A stretch of DNA of 36,409 bases from Pseudonocardia humida (GTDB lineage: Bacteria > Actinomycetota > Actinomycetes > Mycobacteriales > Pseudonocardiaceae), in NCBI RefSeq assembly GCF_023898865.1, contig NZ_JAGSOV010000032.1, positions 1 to 36,409 of the forward strand, in the 5' to 3' direction. Under the pieces are notes generated by a model. That model made no database searches. It saw nothing but the letters and a program-made list of their open reading frames with translations, and was not told the origin of the DNA. Position 1 is the stretch's first letter, and the number at the start of each line of letters is the position of its first letter. The position numbers and the translations under genes are program-made. Positions 9,877 through 17,756 of the stretch are shown one piece after another.

Positions 9877-9914
9877 GGTTCCTCCTCGCCCCGCTCCGCG
9901 GCGGGTGAGCCGGG

Positions 9915-9920
9915 ACGCTA
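9915..9920 (-). promoter_or_regulatory. -10 box of the amidase gene
   Basis: On the minus strand TAGCGT (9920 to 9915) matches TANNNT and lies 38 bases upstream of the amidase ATG. The expected -35 position (about 9938-9943) overlaps the left arm of the inverted repeat at 9941-9962, so a protein bound there could control access. Confidence 0.4.
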
Positions 9921-9940
9921 ACCGCGCCCCACAGCGCGAG

Positions 9941-9962
9941 GCATCGGCAGAACGACCGATGC
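9941..9962. promoter_or_regulatory. Inverted repeat, candidate operator between amidase and LuxR genes
   Basis: GCATCGG at 9941-9947 and CCGATGC at 9956-9962 are perfect 7-base arms separated by eight bases. The repeat lies midway between the two divergent starts and next to the -35 positions of both promoters. It is the obvious candidate binding site for the LuxR-type regulator at 10008. Confidence 0.5.
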
Positions 9963-9995
9963 GCGATCGGGGCTGGTCGGGAGCGGATCCACCCG

Positions 9996-10007
9996 TACTG
10001 TGGGCCG
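9996..10007 (+). promoter_or_regulatory. -10 box of a probably leaderless LuxR-regulator transcript
   Basis: TACTGT at 9996-10001 fits TANNNT and is followed after six bases by the ATG at 10008. No ribosome site is present. This is the spacing seen in leaderless actinobacterial mRNAs, and it is identical to that before the TPR gene at 7243. Confidence 0.5.
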
Positions 10008-10979
10008 ATGATCGGCGACCCGTCCTCGTCGCGGTTGCGCGCCGCGCGGGAGCTGCGCGGGTTGCTGCGCGGCGCGGGCACCGCTCCCGGGCTGGCCGCG
10101 GCCGCGCTCGTCGAGCTGCGCGGCGTGCTGCCCTACGACTGCGCCTCCCTCGCCCGCTGGGACCCGGCGGCCGGACGGCACCGCACCGTGGCCGCCGCGG
10201 GCTACCCGCCCGACGCGCAGCGCGCGATCGACGCCGGCATGCACGCCGACCCGCTGTTCGACGAGGTGCGCCGCAGCGGCCGACCGGTGCGGGTGCGCGA
10301 CATCCCGGGCCCGCGCCGCAGCGGGCGGATGTTCGACACGGTGATCGGCCCGCTGGGCTTCCGCGACGGGCTCACCCACTGCCTGACCGCCCCCGACGGC
10401 CGCTACCTCGGCATGGTCAACATCAGCACCCTCGACGCGCGCCAGCCCGACGACGACGCCGTCGCCCTGCTGGAGCTGCTCGCCGACGACCTGGCGGGCC
10501 TGCTCGACCCGCTGCCCGCCCCCGTCGCGGCGACCGCCGCACTGGCGACCGGCGAGGCCGACGGCCTGTTCGTCGGCCGGGGCGGTGCCACGGCGCTGTC
10601 GCCGGGCGCCCGCCCCGAGCTCGTCGGCCCGCGCTCGCCGCTGCACCCCCTGCTGGTCGCGGCGCTGGCCGGGCGACCGGTCCCGGCGTCCGCGCTCGTC
10701 GTGCTCGGCCGCGAGCTGCTGGCGGTCGCGCTGGACCCGCGCCCGGGCGGCGTCGTCGTGCTGCACCGCCCCGCGTCGGCGCCCCACGGGCTCACCCTGC
10801 GGGAGCTCGACGTCCTCGCCGCGCTGGCCCGCGGCCGGACGAACGGGCAGGTCGCCGCGGCGCTGGGGATCACCCCGCGGACGGTCGCGGCCCATGTCGA
10901 GCACCTGCTGGCCAAGACGGGCGCGCCGAACCGGGCCGCCGCCGCCCGCCTGGCCACCCACCTTGGACTGCTCGGCTAG
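10008..10979 (+). CDS. GAF-like sensor with LuxR-type DNA-binding domain
   Basis: A 323-residue transcriptional regulator. The N-terminal half (about 20-165) resembles a GAF-type sensory module (LRGVLPYDCASLARWDPAAGRH, later PDGRYLGMVNIS). The C-terminal 60 residues form a LuxR/GerE helix-turn-helix, with LTLRELDVLAALARGRTN followed by VAAALGITPRTVAAHVEHLLAKTGA. There is no receiver Asp pattern, so it is probably ligand-controlled rather than phosphorylated. It is divergent from the amidase gene and likely regulates it and itself through the inverted repeat at 9941-9962. The start is supported by the leaderless promoter spacing. Confidence 0.88.
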   Translation: MIGDPSSSRLRAARELRGLLRGAGTAPGLAAAALVELRGVLPYDCASLARWDPAAGRHRTVAAAGYPPDAQRAIDAGMHADPLFDEVRRSGRPVRVRDIPGPRRSGRMFDTVIGPLGFRDGLTHCLTAPDGRYLGMVNISTLDARQPDDDAVALLELLADDLAGLLDPLPAPVAATAALATGEADGLFVGRGGATALSPGARPELVGPRSPLHPLLVAALAGRPVPASALVVLGRELLAVALDPRPGGVVVLHRPASAPHGLTLRELDVLAALARGRTNGQVAAALGITPRTVAAHVEHLLAKTGAPNRAAAARLATHLGLLG

Positions 10980-11219
10980 GTGGTTTGCGACGGTTGGGGG
11001 GATCGACGAACCGGTCGCCGTCGCTGACCGCCCGGCCGTCGCGAACGGCCTTCCGCGGCTGGTCCCCGGTGCTATGGTCCCGATGTTTCCCAAGGTCCGA
11101 CGCCTCGAGCCCCACCCCGGAAACCGCCGGGCACGCAAGCGATCGCCCTTCCCACCCCCATGCCCGCCAGCGTCCTCGTCGGGTCTTTCGTCAACGCTCG
11201 TAGACAAAAAGGAGCCCTG
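10980..11219 (+). promoter_or_regulatory. Leader region of the amine oxidase gene
   Basis: A 240-base stretch without a gene. TATGGT at 11073-11078 is a possible -10 box, without a good -35. The end (TAGACAAAAAGGAG, 11201-11214) is unusually A-rich for this DNA and provides the ribosome site for the GTG at 11220. An in-frame ATG at 11160 exists but has no ribosome site. A TetR operator may lie here, but I could not single one out. Confidence 0.3.
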
Positions 11220-13190
11220 GTGCCCCCGACCGCCGTGCAGCTGCGCCGATCCCATCCGCTCGACCAGGTCACCGCCGAGGAGATCTCCGAGGTCCGCCGC
11301 GTCCTCGACGCCGCGGGCCTGGTCGCCGACAGCACGCGCTTCGTCTACGTCGGACTGCAGGAGCCGGCCAAGTCCGACGTGCTGGCCCACCGCGACGGCG
11401 ACGGCACCGCGCGGCGCTTCCGGGCGCTGCTGCTCGACATCACCGCCCAGGTCTCGCGCGACGTGGTGGTCGACCTCGACGCCGGCGACGTCGTCTCGCA
11501 GGTCGAGCTCGACACCGCGACGGCGGGCCAGCTCCCGGTGCTCGACGAGGAGTTCGAGCTGGTCGAGTCGCTGCTCTCGACCGACGAGCGCTGGCTGGCC
11601 GCGCTGGCCGCGCGCGGGCTGGACGTGGAGAAGGTGCGCGTCGCCCCGCTGTCGGCCGGCGTGTACGCCGACGAGTACCCCGACGAGGCCGGCCGGCGGG
11701 TCCTGCGCGGGCTGGCGTTCGTCCAGGAGCACGAGGCCGACTCGGCCTGGGCGCACCCGATCGACGGGCTGGTCGCCTACGTCGACACCATGAACCGGGT
11801 CGTCGACCAGGTCATCGACGCCGGCGTCGTGCCGGTTCCCGACGTGTCGGGCAACTACGACGACCCCGAGGTCCGCGGCCCGCTGCGCACCACCCAGAAG
11901 CCCATCGAGATCACCCAGCCGCAGGGCTCCAGCCTCACCCTCGACGGCAACCAGCTCACCTGGGAGAAGTGGTCGCTGCGGGTCGGGTTCGACGCCCGCG
12001 AGGGCCTGGTGCTGCACCAGATCGGCTTCGACGAGGGCGCCGGCGTGCGTCCGATCATCTACCGGGCCTCCATCGCCGAGATGGTCGTGCCCTACGCCGA
12101 CCCGGCGCCGGTGCGCTCGTGGCAGAACTACTTCGACACCGGTGAGTACCTGGTCGGGCGCTACGCGAACTCCCTCGAGCTGGGCTGCGACTGCCTCGGC
12201 GAGATCACCTACATGGACGCGGTGCTGGCCGACGAGAAGGGCGACCCGCGGGTGCTGCCCAACGCGGTCTGCATCCACGAGGAGGACTTCGGCATCCTCT
12301 GGAAGCACTCCGACATCTGGTCGGGCTCCTCCGAGACCCGCCGCCAGCGCCGCCTGGTGATCTCCTTCTTCACCACCGTCGGCAACTACGACTACGGCTT
12401 CTACTGGTACCTCTACCTCGACGGCACCATCGCGTTCGAGGCCAAGGCCACCGGCGTCGTGTTCACCTCCGCCCACCCCGGCGGCGACTACCCCTACGCC
12501 TCGGAGATCGCCCCCGGCCTGGGCGCCCCGCTGCACCAGCACCTGTTCTCGGCGCGGCTGGACATGACCGTCGACGGCCCGGCCAACCGCGTCGAGGAGG
12601 TCGAGGTCGCCCGGGTGCCGATGGGCCCGGACAACCACCGGGGCAACGCCTGGACCGTGCGGCACACCGTGCTGGGCAGCGAGTCCGCCGCCCAGCGCGA
12701 CGCGGCGCCGGACCGCAACCGGGTCTGGCACGTCGTCAACCCCGAGAGGACCAACGCGGTGGGCCGCCCCGTCGGCTACGCCCTGGTCCCGCAGGGCCTG
12801 CCCACGCTGTTGGCCGACCCGGACTCCTCGATCGCCCGGCGCGCCGCGTTCGCGACCCGCCACCTGTGGGTCACCCGCTACGACCCGGCCGAGCGGTACT
12901 CGGCCGGCGACTTCGTCAACCAGCACGCCGGCGGCTCCGGCCTGCCCGCCTACGTCGCGGCCGACCGCGACCTCGACGGCCAGGACGTCGTGGTCTGGCA
13001 CACCTTCGGGCTCACCCACGTGCCGCGCCCGGAGGACTGGCCGATCATGCCGGTCGACTACACCGGCTTCACCCTCAAGCCGGTCGGCTTCTTCGACCGC
13101 AACCCCACGCTGGACGTGCCCGCGTCCGCGTCGGACCACTGCGCGTCGGGTGGCGCGTCCGGTCACGGGGAGGCGCACCACCATGGCTGA
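11220..13190 (+). CDS. Copper/topaquinone primary-amine oxidase (phenylethylamine/histamine oxidase type)
   Basis: A 656-residue copper amine oxidase, oxidising primary amines to aldehydes with release of ammonia and hydrogen peroxide. The topaquinone precursor is Tyr390 in [12 protein letters not shown]. Copper ligands are His439 and His441 (PLHQHLF) and His600 ([12 protein letters not shown]). The catalytic base is Asp306 in [11 protein letters not shown]. The C-terminal half reads very close to my memory of Arthrobacter globiformis phenylethylamine oxidase (638 residues), so aromatic or imidazole amines are likely substrates. GTG 11220 is chosen for the AAAAGGAG at 11207-11214. It overlaps the permease gene by 8 bases, so uptake and oxidation are co-expressed. 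No signal peptide is seen, so it is cytoplasmic. Confidence 0.95.
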   Translation: MPPTAVQLRRSHPLDQVTAEEISEVRRVLDAAGLVADSTRFVYVGLQEPAKSDVLAHRDGDGTARRFRALLLDITAQVSRDVVVDLDAGDVVSQVELDTATAGQLPVLDEEFELVESLLSTDERWLAALAARGLDVEKVRVAPLSAGVYADEYPDEAGRRVLRGLAFVQEHEADSAWAHPIDGLVAYVDTMNRVVDQVIDAGVVPVPDVSGNYDDPEVRGPLRTTQKPIEITQPQGSSLTLDGNQLTWEKWSLRVGFDAREGLVLHQIGFDEGAGVRPIIYRASIAEMVVPYADPAPVRSWQNYFDTGEYLVGRYANSLELGCDCLGEITYMDAVLADEKGDPRVLPNAVCIHEEDFGILWKHSDIWSGSSETRRQRRLVISFFTTVGNYDYGFYWYLYLDGTIAFEAKATGVVFTSAHPGGDYPYASEIAPGLGAPLHQHLFSARLDMTVDGPANRVEEVEVARVPMGPDNHRGNAWTVRHTVLGSESAAQRDAAPDRNRVWHVVNPERTNAVGRPVGYALVPQGLPTLLADPDSSIARRAAFATRHLWVTRYDPAERYSAGDFVNQHAGGSGLPAYVAADRDLDGQDVVVWHTFGLTHVPRPEDWPIMPVDYTGFTLKPVGFFDRNPTLDVPASASDHCASGGASGHGEAHHHG

Positions 13191-14721
13191 GCGCACCAGC
13201 ACCCGCCGATCCCGTGGGCCCGCCGGCGGGGACGGCCTTGCGCCCGACCGCCTCGGCGTGGCCGGGATCGTCTTCTTCGTGGTCGCCGCGGCGGCCCCGC
13301 TGGTCGGCATGACCGGTGCCGTGCCGGTGGCGATCGCCGCGGGCAGCGGTGCGGGCGCCCCCGGCGCCTACGTCGCGGTCGGCATCACACTGATCATCTT
13401 CAGCTCGGCGTTCTCGGCGATGAGCCGGGTCGTCACCAACACCGGCGCGTTCTTCGCCTACGTCGGGCGCGGCTTGGGCATCCCGGCAGGCGTCGGCTCG
13501 GCGCTGGTGTCGGTGCTGGCCTACCTGGCGATCCAGCTGGCGGTCTACGGCTTCTTCGGCGCCGTGCTCGCCGGGCAGATGGCCGCCACCGCGGGCGTCG
13601 ACCTGCCGTGGTGGGTGTGGTCGCTGCTGGCCTGGGCGGTCGTGCTCGGGCTGTCGCTGATCAGCGTGGAGATCGGCGCCAAGGTGCTGGGCGTGCTGAT
13701 GATCTGCGAGCTGCTGAGCCTGGTGGTCGTGGCGTTCGCGGTGATCGGCAGCGGCGGTGGCCCCGACGGGCTCGACCTCGCGGCGTCCTTCGCCCCGCAG
13801 AACGTGTTCGTCGGGGGTCTGGTCGGCTCGGCCGGCATCGCGCTGGCCTTCGCCTTCGCCTCCTTCATCGGTTTCGAGGCCACCGCGATCTACGGCGAGG
13901 AGAGCCGCGACCCGGAGCGCACCGTGCCGCGGGCCACCTACCTCGCCGTCGGCCTGATCACCGTGATCTTCGCCCTGGCCGCCTTCGCGGTCGTGAGCGG
14001 GCTGGGCGCGAGCGGCATCGAGGGCAAGGTCGCCGAGCTGTCCACCGTCGACGGCACGCCGCTGGCCGACCCGGCGGCGGTGCTGTTCGGCGTGGCCGCC
14101 ACCTACGTCGGCGACTGGCTGGCCACGGTGATGAGCTGGCTGGTGGTCTCCAGCCTGTTCGCCGGCCTGCTGGCCTTCCAGAACTGCAGCGCCCGCTACT
14201 TCTTCTCCCTCGGGCGCGCGGGCGTGCTGCCCGCGGCGCTGCACCGCACCAACGGCCGGGGCGCCCCGGCCACCGGCTCGATCGCCACCAGCGTGCTCAC
14301 CGGGCTGGTCATCGTGGTGTTCGCGCTGGCCGGTCTCGATCCGGTGCTCAACCTCTTCTACTGGACCTCGGGCCTGGCGGTGATCTCCGTCGTGGTCGTG
14401 GAGATCCTGGTGTGCGTGGCCGTGCTGGCGTACTTCGGCCGGTCCGGGCGCGAGCGGCACTGGTGGTCGACGACGGCCGCGCCGATCCTGGCCGGGCTGG
14501 GCCTGCTCACCGGGCTCTACCTGCTGATCTCGCGGTTCGGCCTGCTGGCGGGCACGGTGCCCGATGGCGTCGACCCGTCGACGACGCCGTGGACGCTCAG
14601 CGCCACCGGCTGGACCCTGGTCCTGCTGCCGTTCGTGGTGCTGGTGGCCGGCGTCGTGCTCGGCACGGTGGTGCGCGGCCGCGGCGACCGCAACCGGGAG
14701 CTGTCGGCCATCCTGGGCTGA
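13183..14721 (+). CDS. APC-superfamily amino acid/amine permease
   Basis: A 512-residue integral membrane transporter of the amino acid-polyamine-organocation superfamily. About twelve hydrophobic helices are visible. Helix 1 is [21 protein letters not shown], with the unwound Gly-rich centre, and [27 protein letters not shown] is the typical family loop after helix 6. ATG 13183 lies inside the end of the amine oxidase gene, with GGGGAGG at 13166-13172. The frame is also open from 13150 but lacks a ribosome site there. Because it is coupled to an amine oxidase, an amine import role is inferred. Its stop overlaps the TetR start (TGATG). Confidence 0.93.
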   Translation: MAERTSTRRSRGPAGGDGLAPDRLGVAGIVFFVVAAAAPLVGMTGAVPVAIAAGSGAGAPGAYVAVGITLIIFSSAFSAMSRVVTNTGAFFAYVGRGLGIPAGVGSALVSVLAYLAIQLAVYGFFGAVLAGQMAATAGVDLPWWVWSLLAWAVVLGLSLISVEIGAKVLGVLMICELLSLVVVAFAVIGSGGGPDGLDLAASFAPQNVFVGGLVGSAGIALAFAFASFIGFEATAIYGEESRDPERTVPRATYLAVGLITVIFALAAFAVVSGLGASGIEGKVAELSTVDGTPLADPAAVLFGVAATYVGDWLATVMSWLVVSSLFAGLLAFQNCSARYFFSLGRAGVLPAALHRTNGRGAPATGSIATSVLTGLVIVVFALAGLDPVLNLFYWTSGLAVISVVVVEILVCVAVLAYFGRSGRERHWWSTTAAPILAGLGLLTGLYLLISRFGLLAGTVPDGVDPSTTPWTLSATGWTLVLLPFVVLVAGVVLGTVVRGRGDRNRELSAILG

Positions 14722-15314
14722 TGCCGAAGATCGTCGATCACGAGGCGCGGCGCGGGGAGATCATCGAAGCGGTCTGGTCGCTGATCTCCTCGCGCGGGTT
14801 CCAGTCGGTGACCATGCGCGAGTTGGCCGCCGTGGCGGGGTACGCCAACGGCGCGCTCACCCGCTACTTCCCCGACAAGAACGCCGTGCTGCGCGCGGCG
14901 TTCCGGCGGGCCTACGACGCCACCAACGAGCGGGCGGGCGCGGCCATCGGCGACCGCGGCGGCCTGGCCGCGCTGCGCCTGCTCTGCCTGGAGATCATGC
15001 CGCTGGACGACGTCCGGCTGCGCGAGGCCCGGGTCGTGATCGGCTTCTGGGACCACGCCGTCGGCCACGCCGACCTGGTGGAGTTCTTCGAGAGCACCAT
15101 GGTCGAGTGGCGCGACCAGGTGCGCGTGTACCTGCGCCAGGCCCGGGCCACCGGGGAGGTCCCCGCGGGCCGGTCGGACGACGTCGTGGTCGACGGCCTG
15201 CTCGCGATGCTCATGGGGCTGCAGATCAACGCCCTGTTCATGCCGCGCGACACCACCCCCGCGCGGCAGCTGGCCATGCTCGACGGCTTCCTGGACTCCC
15301 TGCGAGGCCGCTGA
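14721..15314 (+). CDS. TetR-family regulator of the amine cluster
   Basis: A 197-residue repressor. The N-terminal helix-turn-helix is at about 10-55 (GFQSVTMRELAAVAGYANGALTRYFPDKNAVL). The C-terminal ligand domain (about 80-190) resembles the BetI-like group. ATG 14721 shares its A with the stop of the permease gene, so it is translationally coupled. Position in the operon suggests autoregulation and control of amine uptake and oxidation, with an amine or aldehyde as inducer. This role is inferred from context only. Confidence 0.92.
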   Translation: MPKIVDHEARRGEIIEAVWSLISSRGFQSVTMRELAAVAGYANGALTRYFPDKNAVLRAAFRRAYDATNERAGAAIGDRGGLAALRLLCLEIMPLDDVRLREARVVIGFWDHAVGHADLVEFFESTMVEWRDQVRVYLRQARATGEVPAGRSDDVVVDGLLAMLMGLQINALFMPRDTTPARQLAMLDGFLDSLRGR

Positions 15315-15340
15315 ACCGCTCCGGAGAGGACAGTCCTTCA

Positions 15341-16453
15341 ATGACGACCGGCTACCTGTGGGACGAGATCTTCGGCTGGCACGACACCGGGACGGGCTCG
15401 CTGTTCCCCGCCGACCCCGACGTGGGCCACCAGCCCCTCAACCACGTGGCGCACCCCGACACCAAGCGCCGCATGCACGAGCTCGTCTGCGTGTCCGGGT
15501 TGATCGACCACCTGACCCGGATCGCCCCGCGCCCCGCGACGCAGGAGCAGCTCCGGCGGGTGCACACCGCGGAGTACATCGAGCGGATCGTGCGGGAGAG
15601 CGCGCAGCCCAAGGGCGGCGACGCCGGCGACGGGATCTCCCCGTTCGGCAAGGGCGCGCACCGGATCGCGGCGCTGGGCGCGGGCAGCGCGATCGCGATG
15701 ACCGAGGCCGTCGTCTCCGGCGCGGTCGACAACGGCTACGCCCTGGTCAACCCGGCCGGGCACCACGCGCTGCCGGAGACCGGCCTGGGGTTCTGCATCT
15801 ACAACAACGTCGCCATCGCCGCGAAGCACGCCCGCGCGGAGCTGGGCGTCGAGCGGATCGCGATCGTCGACTGGGACGTCCACCACGGCAACGGCGCGCA
15901 GGCGATCTTCGCGGAGGACCCCTCCGTGCTGACCGTCTCCATCCACCAGGACCGCTGCTTCCCGCCGGACTCCGGGCTGATCGACGAGCGCGGTACCGGG
16001 CCCGGCGAGCACTACAACATCAACATCCCGATGCCCGTCGGGTGCGGCGACGGGGCCTACCAGTACGCCGCCGAGGCGGTGATCGGCCCGGCGCTGCACG
16101 CCTACGCCCCCGATCTGGTGCTGGTGGCCTCCGGGTTCGACCCGAACGCGATGGACCCGCTGGCCCGCCAGCTGGTCACCACGCGCGGGTTCGTCACCCT
16201 CACCCGGACCGTCGTGGAGGCGGCGCGGCGTTCGGCGGGTGGCCGGCTGGTCCTGCTGCAGGAGGGCGGCTACAGCCCGATCTACGTGCCGTTCTGCGGG
16301 CTCGCCACGATCCAGGAGCTGGCCGGGGTGCACGTGCTCGACGACCCGCTGCTGCCGGTCGTCGGCGGGATGGGCGGGCACGACCTGGAGCCGCACCAGA
16401 AGGCGCTCGTCGACCGGGCGGCGGCCTTCGTGGCGGACCTGCGCCGGGGCTGA
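15341..16453 (+). CDS. HDAC-like zinc deacetylase (acetylpolyamine amidohydrolase-like)
   Basis: A 370-residue member of the arginase/deacetylase superfamily, class II histone-deacetylase-like. The catalytic His pair is His141-His142 (PAGHHAL). Zinc ligands are Asp179 and His181 in DWDVHHGNG, and Asp267 in SGFDPNAMDPL. The C-terminal GGYSPIYVPF carries Gly-Gly-Tyr at the position of the catalytic Tyr. Bacterial members hydrolyse acetylated polyamines or other N-acetyl amines. The start ATG at 15341 has GGAGAGGA at 15322-15329 and follows the TetR gene by 26 bases. In context it could deacetylate N-acetylated amines so that the amine oxidase at 11220 can attack them. The actual substrate is not known. 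Confidence 0.92.
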   Translation: MTTGYLWDEIFGWHDTGTGSLFPADPDVGHQPLNHVAHPDTKRRMHELVCVSGLIDHLTRIAPRPATQEQLRRVHTAEYIERIVRESAQPKGGDAGDGISPFGKGAHRIAALGAGSAIAMTEAVVSGAVDNGYALVNPAGHHALPETGLGFCIYNNVAIAAKHARAELGVERIAIVDWDVHHGNGAQAIFAEDPSVLTVSIHQDRCFPPDSGLIDERGTGPGEHYNINIPMPVGCGDGAYQYAAEAVIGPALHAYAPDLVLVASGFDPNAMDPLARQLVTTRGFVTLTRTVVEAARRSAGGRLVLLQEGGYSPIYVPFCGLATIQELAGVHVLDDPLLPVVGGMGGHDLEPHQKALVDRAAAFVADLRRG

Positions 16454-16461
16454 ACCCGCGG

Positions 16462-16477
16462 CCGGGGGGCCTCCCGG
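16462..16477 (+). terminator. Candidate terminator hairpin after the deacetylase gene
   Basis: CCGGGG, loop GGCC, TCCCGG (16462-16477) makes a six-pair stem including one G-T wobble, 8 bases after the deacetylase stop. There is no T-run, which is usual for GC-rich actinobacteria, so termination is plausible but not certain. Confidence 0.4.
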
Positions 16478-16487
16478 GGGCGTCGTC

Positions 16488-16523
16488 CAACACTTAGCAT
16501 GTCGATCGTCGCCAGATGTGTTG
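16488..16523. promoter_or_regulatory. Promoter region of the MaoC gene with flanking inverted repeat
   Basis: TAGCAT at 16495-16500 is a possible -10 box, 45 bases before the MaoC ATG. It lies between the six-base inverted arms CAACAC (16488-16493) and GTGTTG (16518-16523). The arms are noticeably AT-richer than the surroundings. They could be a regulator site or a weak leader hairpin. Confidence 0.3.
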
Positions 16524-16545
16524 TGCGTTTCCGAGGAGGCCCCCG

Positions 16546-17004
16546 ATGAGCTCCACCACGACCACCCTCGCCGAGCTGCCCGGGCTCACGGGCTCCGAGC
16601 TGGGCACGAACGACTGGGTCGAGGTCACCCAGGAGCGCGTCCAGCGCTTCGCCGACGCCACCGACGACCACCAGTGGATCCACGTCGACGTGCAGCGGGC
16701 CGAGGCGGAGAGCCCGTTCGGCGGCCCGATCGCGCACGGCTTCCTGACCCTGGGGCTGTTCATCCCGATGTGGTCGCAGGTGCTGGTGGTCACCGACTGC
16801 ACCACGGCGGTCAACTACGGGCTCAACGAGGTGCGCTTCCCCGCGCCGGTGCCGGTCGGGTCGAAGCTGCGGCTGCGCGCGACGCTGCTCGACGTCGAGG
16901 AGGTCCGGGGCGGCTACCAGCTCACGGTCTCGGGCGTGGTCGAGCGCGAGGGCGGGGAGAAGCCCGTCTGCATCCTCGAGTCGGTGGTGCGCTTCCTGGG
17001 CTGA
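16546..17004 (+). CDS. MaoC-like (hot-dog) hydratase/dehydratase
   Basis: A 152-residue single hot-dog protein of the MaoC / R-specific enoyl-CoA hydratase family. The catalytic Asp-His pair is visible in DDHQWIHVD, with the conserved following segment GGPIAHGFLTLGLFIPM. Such enzymes hydrate or dehydrate acyl-CoA thioesters. ATG 16546 is preceded by GAGGAGG (16533-16539). It has its own promoter-like sequence and sits alone between the amine cluster and the convergent GntR operon. A role in breaking down the acids formed from amines is possible but not shown. Confidence 0.92.
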   Translation: MSSTTTTLAELPGLTGSELGTNDWVEVTQERVQRFADATDDHQWIHVDVQRAEAESPFGGPIAHGFLTLGLFIPMWSQVLVVTDCTTAVNYGLNEVRFPAPVPVGSKLRLRATLLDVEEVRGGYQLTVSGVVEREGGEKPVCILESVVRFLG

Positions 17005-17014
17005 GGGGCCCGCC

Positions 17015-17038
17015 GGGCGGCTCACGGGGCGGCTCACA
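17015..17038. repeat. Tandem 12-bp duplication at the end of the GntR gene
   Basis: GGGCGGCTCACG (17015-17026) is followed directly by GGGCGGCTCACA (17027-17038). On the minus strand this duplicates the stop codon and its context, so a second in-frame stop lies 12 bases after the first. It lies between the convergent MaoC and GntR genes. Confidence 0.65.
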
Positions 17039-17729
17039 GCGAGTCGAGCGGGAGGTCGGGACCGCGGTCGACCGCAGGCAGCGCCGCGATGACGCTGCGC
17101 AGGTGGCCGCGCACCGCGGCCTCGGCGGCCCGCGGGTCGCCGGAGCAGAGCGCCTCGATGATCTCCAGGTGCTCGGGCAGCGACGCCGCCACCCGCCCCG
17201 GCAGCAGCGCCAGCCGGAACCGGTGGCGCACGTTCTGCCCGCGCAGCCGCTCCAGCACCCCGGCCGCCGTCGCCTGCCCGCCCAGCGCGCGCACCAGCGC
17301 GTGCAGCCGCTGGTTGAGCTCGGAGTAGCCCAGCAGGTCGCCGGCGGCCACGGCCTCGCGCATCGCCGCGCCGAGCCCGCGCAGCCGCTCGCGGTCGGCG
17401 TCGGCGAGCCGGGTGGCGGCCTTGGCCGCGCACAGGCCCTCGACGACCATCCGGACCTCGGTGACCTCCACGGCCTCGGCCAGCGGCACGGCCCGCACCC
17501 TGGCCCCGCGGTGCTGCACCCGCTCGACCAGGCCCTCGCCGCTGAGCTGCAGCAGCGCCGAGCGCACGCTGCTGCGGCCCGCGCCGAACCGCTCGGACAG
17601 GTCGGCCTCGACGAGGCGCTGGTCGGGCACGAACTCACCGGCCACGATCGCCCGCCGGACGGCATCGACCACCCGCGCCGTGCCGTCCGCGGGGGGCTCC
17701 GCCGCCGGGTCGGGCCCGGCCGCGGTCAC
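17034..17729 (-). CDS. GntR-family regulator, FCD type
   Basis: A 231-residue regulator and last gene of the minus-strand aromatic operon. The winged helix-turn-helix is at about 20-85 (RLVEADLSERFGAGRSSVRSALLQLSGEGLV). The all-helical FCD effector domain is at about 90-220, with the metal-ligand-type pattern ELNQRLHALV and later HLEIIEAL and RGHLRSVI. FCD regulators usually bind carboxylic acids and repress catabolic operons. The start is GTG 17729, 27 bases after the dioxygenase stop. The likely operator is the palindrome at 21390-21403 in front of galB, which has the TTGT-NN-ACAA form common for this subfamily. Confidence 0.93.
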   Translation of the reverse strand: MTAAGPDPAAEPPADGTARVVDAVRRAIVAGEFVPDQRLVEADLSERFGAGRSSVRSALLQLSGEGLVERVQHRGARVRAVPLAEAVEVTEVRMVVEGLCAAKAATRLADADRERLRGLGAAMREAVAAGDLLGYSELNQRLHALVRALGGQATAAGVLERLRGQNVRHRFRLALLPGRVAASLPEHLEIIEALCSGDPRAAEAAVRGHLRSVIAALPAVDRGPDLPLDSL

Positions 17730-17756
17730 CGCCCGCCGCCCCCTCCGACGCCCGGA

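Noticed and set aside
9918..13310. A 1130-codon minus-strand frame opposite the LuxR and amine oxidase genes
   Set aside because: It has low-complexity composition typical of antisense frames in GC-rich DNA. The plus strand encodes recognisable enzymes there.
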